Positions 36,355 to 46,766 are shown, counted from the first letter of the stretch. The stretch is 64,000 bases of DNA from Porphyrobacter sp. IPPAS B-1204 (GCA_003724185.1 RHGM01000001.1:744001-808000), one strand, 5' to 3'. Program-made: numbers and translations. The notes: a model not told the origin generated them from the letters alone.

Positions 36355-37359
36355 TCATTCCGCTGGCTCAAGCTGGGGCGCGCTGGCCCGGCCGCCAAAC
36401 CGCTTGGCCAACGCGGCCTTGGTCGAGCGCCAGCCTTCGCGGAAAGGGAACACCATCGTTTCCCCGATGTGCATCCGGCGGCCGCCTTCCATGCCCAGCA
36501 CCTCGGCCTCACCATCGACACAGGTGCCGAAGATGCGGTCCCAGATGATCCAGGTGCCGGAATAGTTGCTGCGGGTCGCCTCGTAATCCTGCGAGTGGTG
36601 CACGCTGTGATGCTCGGTCGTGTTGAAGACGAAGCGCCACCAGCGCGGCGTGTTGAAGCGCACATTGATGTGCTGATAGACGCCCACCGTCATGCCGATC
36701 GCGCCGGCCAGCAGAAAGGCCCGCGGCAGGAAGTCGAACAGCCCGCCGATGCCGAGGCCGATCAGGAACAGTTCAACCGGGTTGCCGACCGCACCTTTGT
36801 TGATGTTCAACTGGGTGATGTAGTGGTGCGGTGCGTGGGTCAGCCACAGCGGGTACCAGTTGTGCATCGCGCGGTGCATCCAGTACTGGCCGAAATCGAA
36901 GATCATCGAGATCAGAATCGCCTGCACCAGCAGCGGCAGACCGGTGAACCAGCTGAACTTGTCCCAATCGAATGCGCCCTGCACTGCCTTGATGATCTCG
37001 CCATCGCCGATGTAGGCATCGACCATGCCGAGGAAGGTCATCCCCAGTCCGACGTAGAAGGCATCGGTAGCGAATTCCTTCCAGGTCAGCTGCCAGCTCT
37101 GGTAGCGGGGGTTAACCCATTCGAGCACCAGCAGCAGGATCGTCCAGCCCAGCCGGATGGCAATCGCGGTCGAGGCAACGGCGAGCCAGTTGGGCGCGTA
37201 ATACCAGAACAGGATCGCGGCAAACAGCATCGCAGGCTGGAAATAGGTGAACACGAACTGCTTGATCGGCCCGCCTTGCACCCGGCCGATATTCTCCCAG
37301 CCGACGGTCACGGGCGCATCAGCCCCGATGATCCGATTGCCCACCTGCACTCCGGCCAT
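36355..37359 (-). CDS. Sterol desaturase/fatty acid hydroxylase family membrane protein
   Basis: The 334-residue protein has several membrane segments and the diiron histidine clusters of the family: HRAMH, HAPHH and HHSVHH, with a further HINVRF block between. Such enzymes hydroxylate or desaturate lipids using oxygen. In this lineage, substrates may be carotenoid, hopanoid or fatty-acid derivatives; which one is unknown. The ATG at 37359 is six bases after AGGGGAG, which fixes the start; the open frame extends upstream to 37494 without such support. Confidence 0.9.
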   Translation of the reverse strand: MAGVQVGNRIIGADAPVTVGWENIGRVQGGPIKQFVFTYFQPAMLFAAILFWYYAPNWLAVASTAIAIRLGWTILLLVLEWVNPRYQSWQLTWKEFATDAFYVGLGMTFLGMVDAYIGDGEIIKAVQGAFDWDKFSWFTGLPLLVQAILISMIFDFGQYWMHRAMHNWYPLWLTHAPHHYITQLNINKGAVGNPVELFLIGLGIGGLFDFLPRAFLLAGAIGMTVGVYQHINVRFNTPRWWRFVFNTTEHHSVHHSQDYEATRSNYSGTWIIWDRIFGTCVDGEAEVLGMEGGRRMHIGETMVFPFREGWRSTKAALAKRFGGRASAPQLEPAE

Positions 37360-37464
37360 GACGAACTCCCCTGAAGCTGTCCGTTTCAATCGGAATACCC
37401 ATGGCGACCTCCCCCACCTGAGGAAGTGGCCAAATGACGTAGGGCGGCGGGATCTGCGGCAAAG

Positions 37465-37482
37465 TCGCTGCAATTGCAGCGA
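37465..37482. promoter_or_regulatory. Perfect 18-base palindrome between the response-regulator and desaturase genes
   Basis: TCGCTGCAATTGCAGCGA reads the same on both strands. It lies nine bases after the stop of the LuxR-type regulator and 106 bases before the sterol desaturase start. It could be a terminator stem (seven pairs, AATT loop) for the regulator, or an operator for the desaturase. No T-run follows it. Confidence 0.4.
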
Positions 37483-37490
37483 AAAAGGGT

Positions 37491-38402
37491 TCAATCCGTA
37501 AGGTATCGCACCGCAATCGCCGTGGCTGCGGCGCGGGTTTCGACCCCCAGTTTGCGGAACACCTGTTCAAGATGCTTGTTCACCGTGCGCGGACTGATGC
37601 CAAGAATCTCGCTGACGGTCTTGTTGGTCTTGCCATAGCTGACCCACAACAGCACTTCGGCCTCGCGGCGGGTCAGGCCATTGTGCTTCTGAAGCTCGGC
37701 GATCTTGCCGTCTTCGCGCACTTCGGTGACGCGGAGCAGGGTTTCGTCCGGACGGTCAGCCTCGACCAGCGCGAGATCGACCTCCATTCCGCTGACATTG
37801 ACCCGCAGGCTGGCGGGGGGCTGGGAGGGGTCCAGCACGGTCAAGGTAAGGGCAGGCCCCGCCAAGGCTTCGGGAAGCGCGCCGCGATCGGGGGTCCAGG
37901 TCGGATCGACCGCTACGAACACCGCCTCGGCCTGCGGGGTGCACCACACCACGCCGCCATCTTGGCGGATTGCCACCAGACTGCGCCCCGCCAGACCCAG
38001 CGCCAGCCGCGAGCGATAGGTGGTGCGGGCATTGGCGAGATGCACCTTCATGCGCGCTAGCAATTCCTCGATCACGATCGGCTTACGCACGTAATCGACC
38101 CCGCCGGTGCTGAGCGCTGCAACGACGTGATCGGGATCGGTGAGGCCGGTCATGAAGATCACGGGAATATGCGCGGTCGCCGGATTGCGCTTGATCGCAA
38201 GGGTCGTCTCGATCCCGCTGATGCCGGGCATGATCGCGTCCATCAGGATCAGATCGGGCTGCACTTCGTCCAGCAGTTCCAGCGTCGCTTCCCCGCTGCG
38301 CGCGATCAGCACGGTCATGTCTTCGGCGGCGAGGGTATCGACCAGAAAGCGCAGCGATTCCGGGCTGTCGTCAACGACCAGAATGCAATCCTTAGCGCGC
38401 AT
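37491..38402 (-). CDS. Two-component response regulator with LuxR-type DNA-binding domain
   Basis: The 303-residue protein has a receiver domain (VVDDSPESLRFL; phosphorylation site D55 in LILMDAIMPG; K107 in YVRKPI), a middle PAS-like segment (RSLVAIRQDGGVVWCTPQAEA) and a C-terminal LuxR/NarL helix-turn-helix. The last shows GLTRREAEVLLWVSYGKTNK and ISPRTVNKHLEQVFRKLGV. The gene overlaps the end of the histidine kinase gene by 11 bases, so the two form a cognate pair. Confidence 0.92.
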   Translation of the reverse strand: MRAKDCILVVDDSPESLRFLVDTLAAEDMTVLIARSGEATLELLDEVQPDLILMDAIMPGISGIETTLAIKRNPATAHIPVIFMTGLTDPDHVVAALSTGGVDYVRKPIVIEELLARMKVHLANARTTYRSRLALGLAGRSLVAIRQDGGVVWCTPQAEAVFVAVDPTWTPDRGALPEALAGPALTLTVLDPSQPPASLRVNVSGMEVDLALVEADRPDETLLRVTEVREDGKIAELQKHNGLTRREAEVLLWVSYGKTNKTVSEILGISPRTVNKHLEQVFRKLGVETRAAATAIAVRYLTD

Positions 38403-39891
38403 CGCCCTGCCCCCCCTTGGCTAGCTCAGCCAGCGCTTTCAGATCGAAACTGTCAAGTGTCTGCCGCATCCGGTTGGCGAGCGGCGCAGCCTCGGGGGTG
38501 AGCGCTTCCAGAGCATCAATTTCCGCCTCGATCGCACGGACATGGCCGATCCGCACCAGCCGCTCGATCTCGGCACAATGGGCAGCGGCGACTGGCGCGA
38601 TCACGCCCGGCAGACGCGGCAAGTCCGGGATCGCCGCAGCACGCGGAGCACCGGCGGCGCGCAGCCATTCAAGGCCCAGTTGCGCGGCCATCACATCAAG
38701 CAGCACGGTAAAATCGAACGGCTTCATCACAAAGGTATCATTGGCAGGGGCATCGGCCGACCGGGTATCCGGCGGCACGGCGGATTGTGGTCCTTCGCCC
38801 GAAAGCATCACGATCCGCAAGCCCGCGCCGTGGCGGCGGCGCAATTGCGCGGCGATGTCCCACCCGTTTTCATCCCCCAGCATCACATCGCACAACACCA
38901 GATCGGGCTGGACCTGCGCTGCCAATGCGAGGCCGGTTTCCCCGTCACTGGCGCTGCGCACCTGAAAACCCAGCGGCTGCAGCAGTCCGCGCACCATCGC
39001 CAGATGGGCCGGATCATCATCGATCAGCACCACCCAACGTTCCCGGCCGAGATAGCCTGTCACCGCGCCAGCTTCGGGCGCGGGCTCCGTTGGCGGGGCG
39101 AGCGGCTGCGAGAGCATCAGTTTCACCGTAAAGCGCGAACCCTCCCCCGGTGTGCTTTCCACCTTCAGATCGCCGCCCATGATGTGCACCAGCGCCTGCG
39201 TGATCGCGAGGCCCAGCCCCACGCCGGGCCGTTCACCCGCCGGCCCGCCCACGCGTTCGAACGGGGCAAAGATGCGCTGCGCATCTTCGGGCGCGATGCC
39301 GATGCCGGTGTCGATCACGGTGAAGGTCGCCAACTGGTTGCGATACTCCACCTTCAGCGTCACGCTGCCGGTATCAGTGAACTTGATCCCGTTGGTGAGG
39401 AGATTGATCAGCACCTGCCGCAGGCGTTTGGGATCGGCGTGGACAAATTCAGGCAGGCCCGGCCCATGATCGAGCGTCAGGGTGATGCCCTTCGCCTGCG
39501 CCTGCAATTGCAGCATATCGATCAGTTGGGTCAGGAATTCGGGAAAGCGGATCGCCTCCCGGCTCAGTTTCAGTGCGCCGCCTTCGACCTGCGCGATATC
39601 GAGCAGGCCTTCGACCATGTGGGCCAGATGTTCGGCGCTGCGGCGGATGACGCGCGCGGCGCTGACCGCATCCTTGCCATCAGTGCGTTCGAGCAATTGG
39701 GCGTAGCCGTAGATCGCGTTGAGGGGCGAACGGATTTCGTGGCTGACACTGGCGAGGAAGCGGGTCTTGGCCTCGTTGGCGGCCTCGGCCGCCTCCTTTG
39801 CGGCGGTCAGGCGGGCGACTTCGTCACCATCGGGCGCGGCGGGGACAGGCTCCCCCCCACGGCGCAGCCAGCCAAGCAGCCGCCCGCTCAT
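38392..39891 (-). CDS. Hybrid sensor histidine kinase with C-terminal receiver domain
   Basis: The 499-residue protein has no membrane segment or recognisable sensor domain. After a short N-terminus and coiled-coil come the phosphoacceptor H51 (ASVSHEIRSPLNAI) and the ATPase blocks LINLLTNGIKFTD, DTGIGIAPED, FAPFERVG and GVGLGLAITQALV. A receiver domain has D335 (LVLCDVMLGDENG), and the alanine-rich tail could hold a phosphotransfer helix. It ends inside the response-regulator gene. It starts 44 bases after the allophanate hydrolase stop on the same strand, so it may be read through from the guanidine/urea operon. Confidence 0.9.
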   Translation of the reverse strand: MSGRLLGWLRRGGEPVPAAPDGDEVARLTAAKEAAEAANEAKTRFLASVSHEIRSPLNAIYGYAQLLERTDGKDAVSAARVIRRSAEHLAHMVEGLLDIAQVEGGALKLSREAIRFPEFLTQLIDMLQLQAQAKGITLTLDHGPGLPEFVHADPKRLRQVLINLLTNGIKFTDTGSVTLKVEYRNQLATFTVIDTGIGIAPEDAQRIFAPFERVGGPAGERPGVGLGLAITQALVHIMGGDLKVESTPGEGSRFTVKLMLSQPLAPPTEPAPEAGAVTGYLGRERWVVLIDDDPAHLAMVRGLLQPLGFQVRSASDGETGLALAAQVQPDLVLCDVMLGDENGWDIAAQLRRRHGAGLRIVMLSGEGPQSAVPPDTRSADAPANDTFVMKPFDFTVLLDVMAAQLGLEWLRAAGAPRAAAIPDLPRLPGVIAPVAAAHCAEIERLVRIGHVRAIEAEIDALEALTPEAAPLANRMRQTLDSFDLKALAELAKGGQGDAR

Positions 39892-39935
39892 GGCCGTGAG
39901 TCCGCCTTAGGAATGGGGAAGCGCGCCCGCGTCAA

Positions 39936-41693
39936 TCATCGCCCCGCAATATAGGCGCGCCAGCCGCCCAGATGGGTGATGTCCTCGGCCCCCGTCAGCG
40001 CGCGCGGTTCGGCCACGAAGCCCTTGACGCTGCTGCCATCGGCCAGGGTCACCGTGCCGATGGCGAGCGGCGGCGGCACTTCGGCCACAAAGCTGCCGAA
40101 GCTGGCCATATCGAGTTCGTAAACCTCCAGCGCGATTTCGCCGCCATCCTCGCTGTGCACCAGCGCGGGTTTGGGCGGCACGCTGTCTGCCATCGCATAA
40201 AGCCGGTAGTTGGGCGCGGTGGTGAAGGCGCCGACAAAGGTCGCCCCGCGGCTGGTGAGCTGCCAGTGCAGCGGCATCCCTTCGAGGTGCGCGCCGACGA
40301 CAGCGAGTTTGACGGTGTCCATATGCTCTCCAAGATCAAGCGGCGGGGGCGGCGGCAGATCGGCTGACGCCAGAAAGGATTGCGCCAGCGTGATCAACGC
40401 ACGGTCGCTATGGGCAGGCCCGATCAACGTGATCCCGAAGCCCGTGCCGTTGTCACGCGCTCCGGCGGGCACGGCCACGGCGGCCATGTCGAGCAGGTTC
40501 ACGAAGTTGGTGTAGAGCCCGAGATTGCTGTTGAGCGCCACGGGGGCTTCGAGCAGTTCGGCCACGCGGTAAGTGGTGCCGGTGGTGGGAAAGGCCAGCA
40601 CATCGACCTCGCCCCACATGGCTTGCGCATGGCGCTGCAATTCGGCGAGGCGGTAGATGCCATTCCAGAGATCGGTGGCCAGCATGGTGCTGCCGGGTGC
40701 GATAACCTCGCGCACCACCGGATCGATGGCGAGCGGATTGCTTTCCAGCAGCGGGGCGATGGCGGCGGTGCGTTCGGCCACCCACGGCCCGCCGTACAGC
40801 AGGCGAGCCGCTTCGAGCAGAGGGGCGATATCGATTTCGATCAGTTCGCTGTCCTGTGCCAGCACCGCCAGCGCACGGTCGTAAAGATACTCCGCATGGG
40901 TATCGCCGAAGAACACGCGTTGATCGCGGCGCGGGACGCCGACACGGCGGCCTATGATCGCGACATCCGACGAAGCCCGCGAAAAGGCATCCTCCCCATC
41001 AAACCCGGCGATCACCGCGTCCACCGCTGCGGCATCGTGCAACCGGTCGGTGAACACCGTGATGCAATCGAGCGTCCGGCAGGCCGGGACCAGCCCGCGT
41101 GTGCTCCACCTGCCCTTGGTGGGTTTCAGCCCGATCAGATGGTTGAACGCCGCAGGCACCCGCCCCGATCCTGCCGTGTCCGTGCCGAGCGCAAAAGCCA
41201 CCAGCCCTGCCGCCACGGCGATGGCCGAGCCCGAACTCGATCCGCCGCTGACATAGTCGCGGTTATAGGCGTTGCGCGGGATGCCATAGGGGCTGCGCGT
41301 GCCGACTAGCCCGGTGGCGAACTGGTCAAGATTGGTCTTGCCGACACAGATAGCGCCCGCCGCCTCCAAACGTTCGATGACGGTGGCGGAACGTTCCGGC
41401 TGATAGGCGAAGGCCGGGCAGGCGGCGGTGGTTTCCAGCCCGGCAACGTCGATATTGTCTTTCGCCGCGAACGGCACACCCGCGAGCGGCAGATGCTCGC
41501 CTGCCGCCAAGCGCGCATCGATGGCGCGGGCGGCGGCGCGCAGGGTGTCTGGCGCGGCGCGGCTGATCCACACCTGCGGCTGATGCGCGTCATAGGCGGC
41601 AATCCGAACGAGCGCATCTTCCATCAAGGCCAGCGCGCTGGTCTCGCCAGTGGAGACGGCGGCGGCAATGGCGGTTGCGCTGAGGCGGCTCAT
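39936..41693 (-). CDS. atzF: Allophanate hydrolase
   Basis: This enzyme hydrolyses allophanate to ammonia and CO2, the final step of urea-carboxylase or guanidine-carboxylase pathways. The protein (585 residues) has an amidase-signature domain with the catalytic lysine in PFAAKDNIDVAG and the serine pair in VSGGSSSGSAIAV. A C-terminal domain begins near DTVKLAVVGAHLEGMPLHWQ and ends GGWRAYIAGR, as in AtzF-type enzymes. The ATG at 41693 overlaps the stop of the carboxylase gene (ATGA). The open frame further upstream overlaps the carboxylase and is not used. Confidence 0.94.
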   Translation of the reverse strand: MSRLSATAIAAAVSTGETSALALMEDALVRIAAYDAHQPQVWISRAAPDTLRAAARAIDARLAAGEHLPLAGVPFAAKDNIDVAGLETTAACPAFAYQPERSATVIERLEAAGAICVGKTNLDQFATGLVGTRSPYGIPRNAYNRDYVSGGSSSGSAIAVAAGLVAFALGTDTAGSGRVPAAFNHLIGLKPTKGRWSTRGLVPACRTLDCITVFTDRLHDAAAVDAVIAGFDGEDAFSRASSDVAIIGRRVGVPRRDQRVFFGDTHAEYLYDRALAVLAQDSELIEIDIAPLLEAARLLYGGPWVAERTAAIAPLLESNPLAIDPVVREVIAPGSTMLATDLWNGIYRLAELQRHAQAMWGEVDVLAFPTTGTTYRVAELLEAPVALNSNLGLYTNFVNLLDMAAVAVPAGARDNGTGFGITLIGPAHSDRALITLAQSFLASADLPPPPPLDLGEHMDTVKLAVVGAHLEGMPLHWQLTSRGATFVGAFTTAPNYRLYAMADSVPPKPALVHSEDGGEIALEVYELDMASFGSFVAEVPPPLAIGTVTLADGSSVKGFVAEPRALTGAEDITHLGGWRAYIAGR

Positions 41694-44600
41694 GGGGCCC
41701 TCCGCAAAGCCAGCATCGGCGCGCCGGGGTGCAGCGCCTGATGCTCGGTGATGTAGAGCGCCGCCACCGTGCCGCTGGCAGGGGCTTCGAACGGGCATTC
41801 CATTTTCATCGCCTCGATCACGGCGATTATGTCGCCTTCGGTCACAGTGTCGCCGGGGCTGACGAGCAGCTTCCACACGCTGCCGCCGAAGGGGGCTTCG
41901 ATCAGGTCCGCGCCCTCGGGCACCACCACCGCCTGTGCCTCGCCTGCGCCGCTTTCAGCCGAAAGCAGATCGCTGACACGGTCAAACTCGCCCGAGGCTT
42001 GCCACGCGGCACGCTCGGCATCGAAGGCGGCGGTGCGGGTGCTCTCGAAGGCGGCAATGCTGGCGGCGTTATTGGCAAGGAAGGCGCGGTAATCGGCGAG
42101 GCGGAAGGTCGTTTCCTCGACCGTGATGGAGCGGCGGCCGTGCGGAAAATCGCGCCGCCATTCGGTCAGTTCATCGGCGCTGACGGGGAAGAAGCGGATC
42201 TGGTCGAAGAAGCGCAGCAGCCACGGCTTGCCGCCCACGAAGGCATCGGTCTGCCTGTGCGTGTTCCACACCTGAATGGTGCGCCCGAACAGCTGGTAGC
42301 CCCCCGGCCCTTCCATCCCGTAGATGCACATATAGGCCCCCCCGATTCCGACCACATTGGGCGGTGTCCAGGTGCGTGCAGGGTTGTATTTGGTGGTCAC
42401 CAGCCGGTGGCGCGGATCGACCGGCGTGGCGACCGGCGCGCCAAGGTAAACGTCGCCCAGCCCCAGCACGAGGTAGCTGGCATCGAAGATCAGATCTTCC
42501 ACCGCCTTGGCATCAGGCAATCCGTTGATGCGGCGGATGAATTCGATGTTGTCAGGGCACCACGGCGCATCGTCACGCACGGTGCCGATATATTTGGCGA
42601 TGGTTGCCTCGATCGCCGGATCGCGCCAGCTCAGCGGCAGGTGGACGATGCGCGACGGGGTGGTGAAATCGTCAAGATCGCCCATCGCCTCCTCGGCGGC
42701 GATCAGCGCAGCCAGCGCACGCGGTTGATCAAGCGTGCTGCCATCAAAGTGCAATTGCAGCGAACGGATGCCGGGTGTGATGTCGATGACGCCGGGCAGC
42801 GCGGTCTCCTCCAGCGTTTGCATCAGCGCATGGACGCGGATGCGCAGTTCGATATCCAGCACGATGTCGCCGTACTCGACCAGAATGTTGCGGTCGCCCT
42901 GCTGGCGGTAGGTGGTTCGGGGGCGCTGACCTTGCGCGGGGATGGTCGCGAGGATCGGCGAAAGATCGGCGATAGCACCGGCAGGCGACGGTGCAGCCGG
43001 CCGGTCAAGCGGCGCCGCGTTTGCCGCCATCGCGTCAGCAATGCTCACCGGCACAAAGCGCACCCGGTCATCCGGCGCAAGCTGGCCGATTGCCCAGCGG
43101 TCGGCCGCGATCACCGTGAAGGGGCACACAAACCCGCCCAGCGAAGGCCCGTCCGGCCCCAGAATGATCGGCATGTCGCCGGTAAAGTCCACCGCGCCGA
43201 TGGCATAGGGATTGTCGTGGATGTTCGACGGGTGCAGCCCCGCCTCGCCCCCGTCACGCCGCGCCCATTCGGGCTTGGGGCCGACCAGCCGCACCCCTGT
43301 GCGGTTGGAGTTGTAGTGCACCTGCCATTCGGCTTCGAGAAAGCGGGCAATATCGTCCGGCGTGAAGAAATCGGGCGCACCGTGGGGGCCGTACAGCACG
43401 CGCAAGGTCCATGTCCGGGTGAGGACTGGCAGGGCGGCTGCGATGCCTTCGCCTGTCGCCCCCGCTCCAAGATGCAGCACATCACCCGCCACCAGCGCGC
43501 GCGCGGCGTGGCCGCCGAACTGGCCAAGCGTGAAGGTCGCCGCGCTGCCGAGATAGGGCACCACATCCAGCCCGCCTGCAAACAGGATATAGCCGCGCAC
43601 CCCCCCCGCCGCTCGCCCGGCCCATCGCAAGCGTCTGTCCGGCGGCAATATCGAGGGCAACACCCCGCTCCACCGGAACGCCGTCCAGCCTCGCTCCGAA
43701 ATCAGCGCCCGCCAGACAGATGGTCGCGGGCGCCTCGAACAAGAGCGTCGGCCCGCTGGCGGTCACTTCCAGCCCCGCCAGACCCTCCGGGTTGCCGAGG
43801 ATCAGATTGCCGAGCCGGAAGCTCAGATCATCCATCGGCCCGCTCGGCGGCACGCCCACGTTCCACAGTCCGAGCCGCCCGGGGAAATCCTGCACCGAGG
43901 TCGCCGTGCCCCCCGCGATCACCCGCACTGCGCGCCTGGCATAGGCCACGCGATCAAGCATCCGGGTGGACACCGCGCCGCTGGTGAAGCCTTCGTGGCG
44001 CACCACATCGCGCAGCCACCTGAGGTTCGTCTCGATCCCGTCGACGCGGGCTTCATCCAGCGCCGCCTGCATCGCAGCGATGGCCGCGTCGCGAGTGTCG
44101 GCATGGGTGATCAGCTTGGCCAGCATCGGATCGTAGAAAGCGCTGACCTCGCTCCCTGCCATCACCCAGGTCTCGGCGCGGATGTTGTCGGGGAAGGCCA
44201 CGTTGACCAGCGTGCCGGTGGTCGGGCGGTAATCCATCGCCGGGTCTTCGGCATAAAGCCGCACCTGCACCGCATGGCCCTTAGGCGTAGGCGCGGGGGC
44301 ATCCATAAAGGCGAAATCACCAGCCGCACCGCGGATCATCCATTCGACCAGATCGATCCCCATCACCTCCTCGGTGACACCGTGTTCGACCTGAAGCCGG
44401 GTGTTCATTTCGAGGAAGAAGAAATCCTCCTGCGCCGCGTCGTAGAGAAACTCGACCGTGCCCGCCGAAAGATACCCCGCCGCCTCACCCAGCCGCACAG
44501 CAGCGGCGATCAGTTCGCCGCGCTTGGCGTCGGAAAGGCAAGGCGCGGGCGCCTCTTCCACCACCTTCTGGTTGCGGCGCTGGAGCGAGCAATCACGCTC

Positions 44601-45275
44601 CCCAAGGGCCATCACCCGGCCCTGCCCGTCGCCGAAGATCTGCACCTCGATGTGGCGCGCACGGGCGATGTAGCGTTCGAGGAACACGCCCGCATCACCA
44701 AAGCTCGCCTCACCCTGCCGGACCACCGCTGCAAAGCCGTCGCGCACTTCGGCTTCCGTTTCGCAAATCCGCATGCCGATGCCGCCGCCGCCTGCCGTGG
44801 TCTTGAGCATGACGGGGTATCCGATCCGGGAGGCGGCCTCGGCGGCGGCGTCCTCGCCGGTCAGCAGCCCGGTTCCCGGCGCAAGCGGGAGGCCATGAGC
44901 GGTCGCCAGCGCGCGAGCGGAATGTTTGAGGCCAAAGGTGCGGATATTGTCCGGCGTCGGCCCGATGAAGGCAATGCCCTCTGCCGCGCAGGCCTCGGCG
45001 AAATCGGCGTTCTCCGCCAGAAAACCATAGCCCGGATGGATCGCCCCAGCACCGCAAGCCTTGGCCGCCGCCAGAATCGCCGCAACGTCCAGATAGGACT
45101 GCGCCGCCGGGCCCGGCCCGATGCACACCGCTTCATCCGCCGCGCTGACATGCAGCGATCCGGCATCGGCCTCGGAATAGACCGCCACTGTGCGCAGCCC
45201 CATGCGCCTTGCCGTGCGGATGATCCGCGTGGCAATCGCGCCCCGGTTGGCGATCAGGACGGTATCGAAACTCAT
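41690..45275 (-). pseudogene. uca: Urea/guanidine carboxylase, frame broken at a run of eight G (possibly a sequencing error)
   Basis: Two frames make one biotin enzyme of about 1194 residues. From ATG 45275: MSFDTVLIANRGAIATRIIR, biotin-carboxylase motifs (MLKTTAGGGGIGMRIC, FLEMNTRLQVEHGVTEEVMG) and the start of the carboxyltransferase domain. At 43600-43607 the minus strand has eight G; removing one joins the second frame (VRGYILFAGGLDVVPYLGSA). That frame completes the KipA-like domain and ends in a biotinyl domain with biotin lysine in VIEAMKMECPFEAP. The enzyme carboxylates urea to allophanate, or guanidine to carboxyguanidine. The DUF1989 pair beside it favours guanidine. Frame loss could be error or real. 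Confidence 0.88.
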
Positions 45276-45919
45276 GAGGCTGGGGGCACGGCCACGATCA
45301 TGCGCACCGGCGTCGGGTTGAACCCGTTGCAGGGGTTGTTGATCTGCGGGCAGTTGGAGACAACCACGACCACGTCCATCTCGGCGCGCAGATCGACTGT
45401 CAGGCCGGGCGCGGAAATGCCGTCGACAATGCCGAGCGTGCCGTCTTCCTCGACCGGCACATTCATGAAGAAGTTGATGTTGGAAACAATGTCCCGCTTG
45501 CCGCGTCCCTGTGTGAGGTTTGCCTCCAGGAAATTGTCGACGCAGGCGTGCTGCGACCTGGTGTGATGACCGTAGCGCAAGGTATTGGATTCGCACGAAC
45601 ACGCCCCGCCGATGGTGTCGTGATATTCAACCGCGCTGGCAGCGATCGTCATCAGCGGATTGCCCTCGTTCGACAGCAGCACGCTGCCGGTCTTGAGGAA
45701 CAGGTTGCCCTGCGCCGCAACAGTATCCTGCGCCGAATAGCGCTCGGCATCGTCGGCGGCGGAATAGATCAGGAAATCGACCGCCTGATTTCCTTCGACA
45801 TCCACGATGCGCAGCGTCTGTCCGGCCGCGACGTGGTGCAGCCAAGGCGCACGCGCCGGCACGATTTCGTCGTGGATGATGGAGCCGGAAAGGCCGGAAA
45901 GGGCCGGGTCGCTGGACAT
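45272..45919 (-). CDS. DUF1989 protein UAAP2 (probable carboxyguanidine deiminase subunit)
   Basis: The 215-residue protein has GQTLRIVDVEGNQAVDFLIY, RYSAQDTVAAQGN, GGACSCESNTLRYGHHTRSQ and NCPQINNPCNGFNPTPVRM, the UAAP2 pattern with conserved cysteines and histidines able to bind metal. DUF1989 pairs encoded with this type of carboxylase have been shown to form carboxyguanidine deiminase (CgdAB), which gives allophanate. The ATG at 45919 is used rather than upstream in-frame codons. The end overlaps the carboxylase start by four bases. Confidence 0.9.
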   Translation of the reverse strand: MSSDPALSGLSGSIIHDEIVPARAPWLHHVAAGQTLRIVDVEGNQAVDFLIYSAADDAERYSAQDTVAAQGNLFLKTGSVLLSNEGNPLMTIAASAVEYHDTIGGACSCESNTLRYGHHTRSQHACVDNFLEANLTQGRGKRDIVSNINFFMNVPVEEDGTLGIVDGISAPGLTVDLRAEMDVVVVVSNCPQINNPCNGFNPTPVRMIVAVPPAS

Positions 45920-45944
45920 GCTTTTGCTGTTCCGTTGGAGAGGG

Positions 45945-46766
45945 TTAGCGGCGGTAGTAATCCTCGGTGTTGAGGTAGGCGCGCTGCCCTTCTGGCGTGG
46001 CATTGCGCACGAGGTCATCTTCAGGCGTCACAGGGCCGCGCCACGCGGTGAGGCGCAGCGTGGTCGACGCATAGTCAGGGCGCGGGTCCATCACATGGGG
46101 GCAGTTGGCGACCACCAGCATCACGTCCATCTCGCAGCGCAGCAGCACTTCGCGGTCCGGTGCGAAGGGCCCGATGATCGGCGTGATCGCGCCGTCGGTC
46201 TCGATCTTCGTGCCCTTGAACAGATTGATGCAGGGGTGAACATCGCGGCGGGTCAGCCCGTGTTTGGCTGCGCCGAGGATCAGCCGGTCACGGCCGTTGG
46301 GGTGGGCCCCGGAGTTGCGCCCCTCCCCATATTTCCGCAGGTTGCTGGCCGCATTTGAGACGCCGCAGAAAGTATCGTGCGTGCCCGCCCCGTCTTCGAT
46401 GATGCTGGCGAGGACGCGGCCCATATCACTGAGCAACAGCTTGCCCGCACCAAGGTAAGCGTTCCACTGCACCTTGACCGTATCCGCGACGTTCAACCGC
46501 TCGGTCGGCATATCGGCGTTGAATATGTTGAGGCTGGCGCAGGCATCGCCGCCCTTGTCGATCAGCCGCAGCCGCGCGCCGCGGGCCAGCCGGCGCGAGC
46601 CATAGCCGCCCGGCGCGAGGGTTTCCTCCCACAGCAGATCGTCCGGACTGACGCCTTCGGGCAAATCATCCGCAACGGGCGGAAGCACCGGCATCGCCTC
46701 GACCCGCGTGCCGCCTTGCGCACGGGCGTGGTCACGGGCGGCTTTAGGATCGGCGGTGCCGCTCAT
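45945..46766 (-). CDS. DUF1989 protein UAAP1 (probable carboxyguanidine deiminase subunit)
   Basis: The 273-residue protein has SRRLARGARLRLIDKGGDAC, LNIFNADMPTERLNVADTVK, LLSDMGRVLASI, HPCINLFKGTKIETDG and CEMDVMLVVANCPHVMDPRP, the UAAP1 pattern. It is the partner of the UAAP2 protein encoded 25 bases further on. The ATG overlaps the stop of the NikR-like gene (ATGA). With the carboxylase and AtzF it would complete guanidine to carboxyguanidine, allophanate, then ammonia and CO2. Confidence 0.9.
   Translation of the reverse strand: MSGTADPKAARDHARAQGGTRVEAMPVLPPVADDLPEGVSPDDLLWEETLAPGGYGSRRLARGARLRLIDKGGDACASLNIFNADMPTERLNVADTVKVQWNAYLGAGKLLLSDMGRVLASIIEDGAGTHDTFCGVSNAASNLRKYGEGRNSGAHPNGRDRLILGAAKHGLTRRDVHPCINLFKGTKIETDGAITPIIGPFAPDREVLLRCEMDVMLVVANCPHVMDPRPDYASTTLRLTAWRGPVTPEDDLVRNATPEGQRAYLNTEDYYRR

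Noticed and set aside
41729..43987. A 752-codon plus-strand open frame
   Set aside because: Shadow of the urea/guanidine carboxylase on the other strand, which has full biotin-enzyme motifs.
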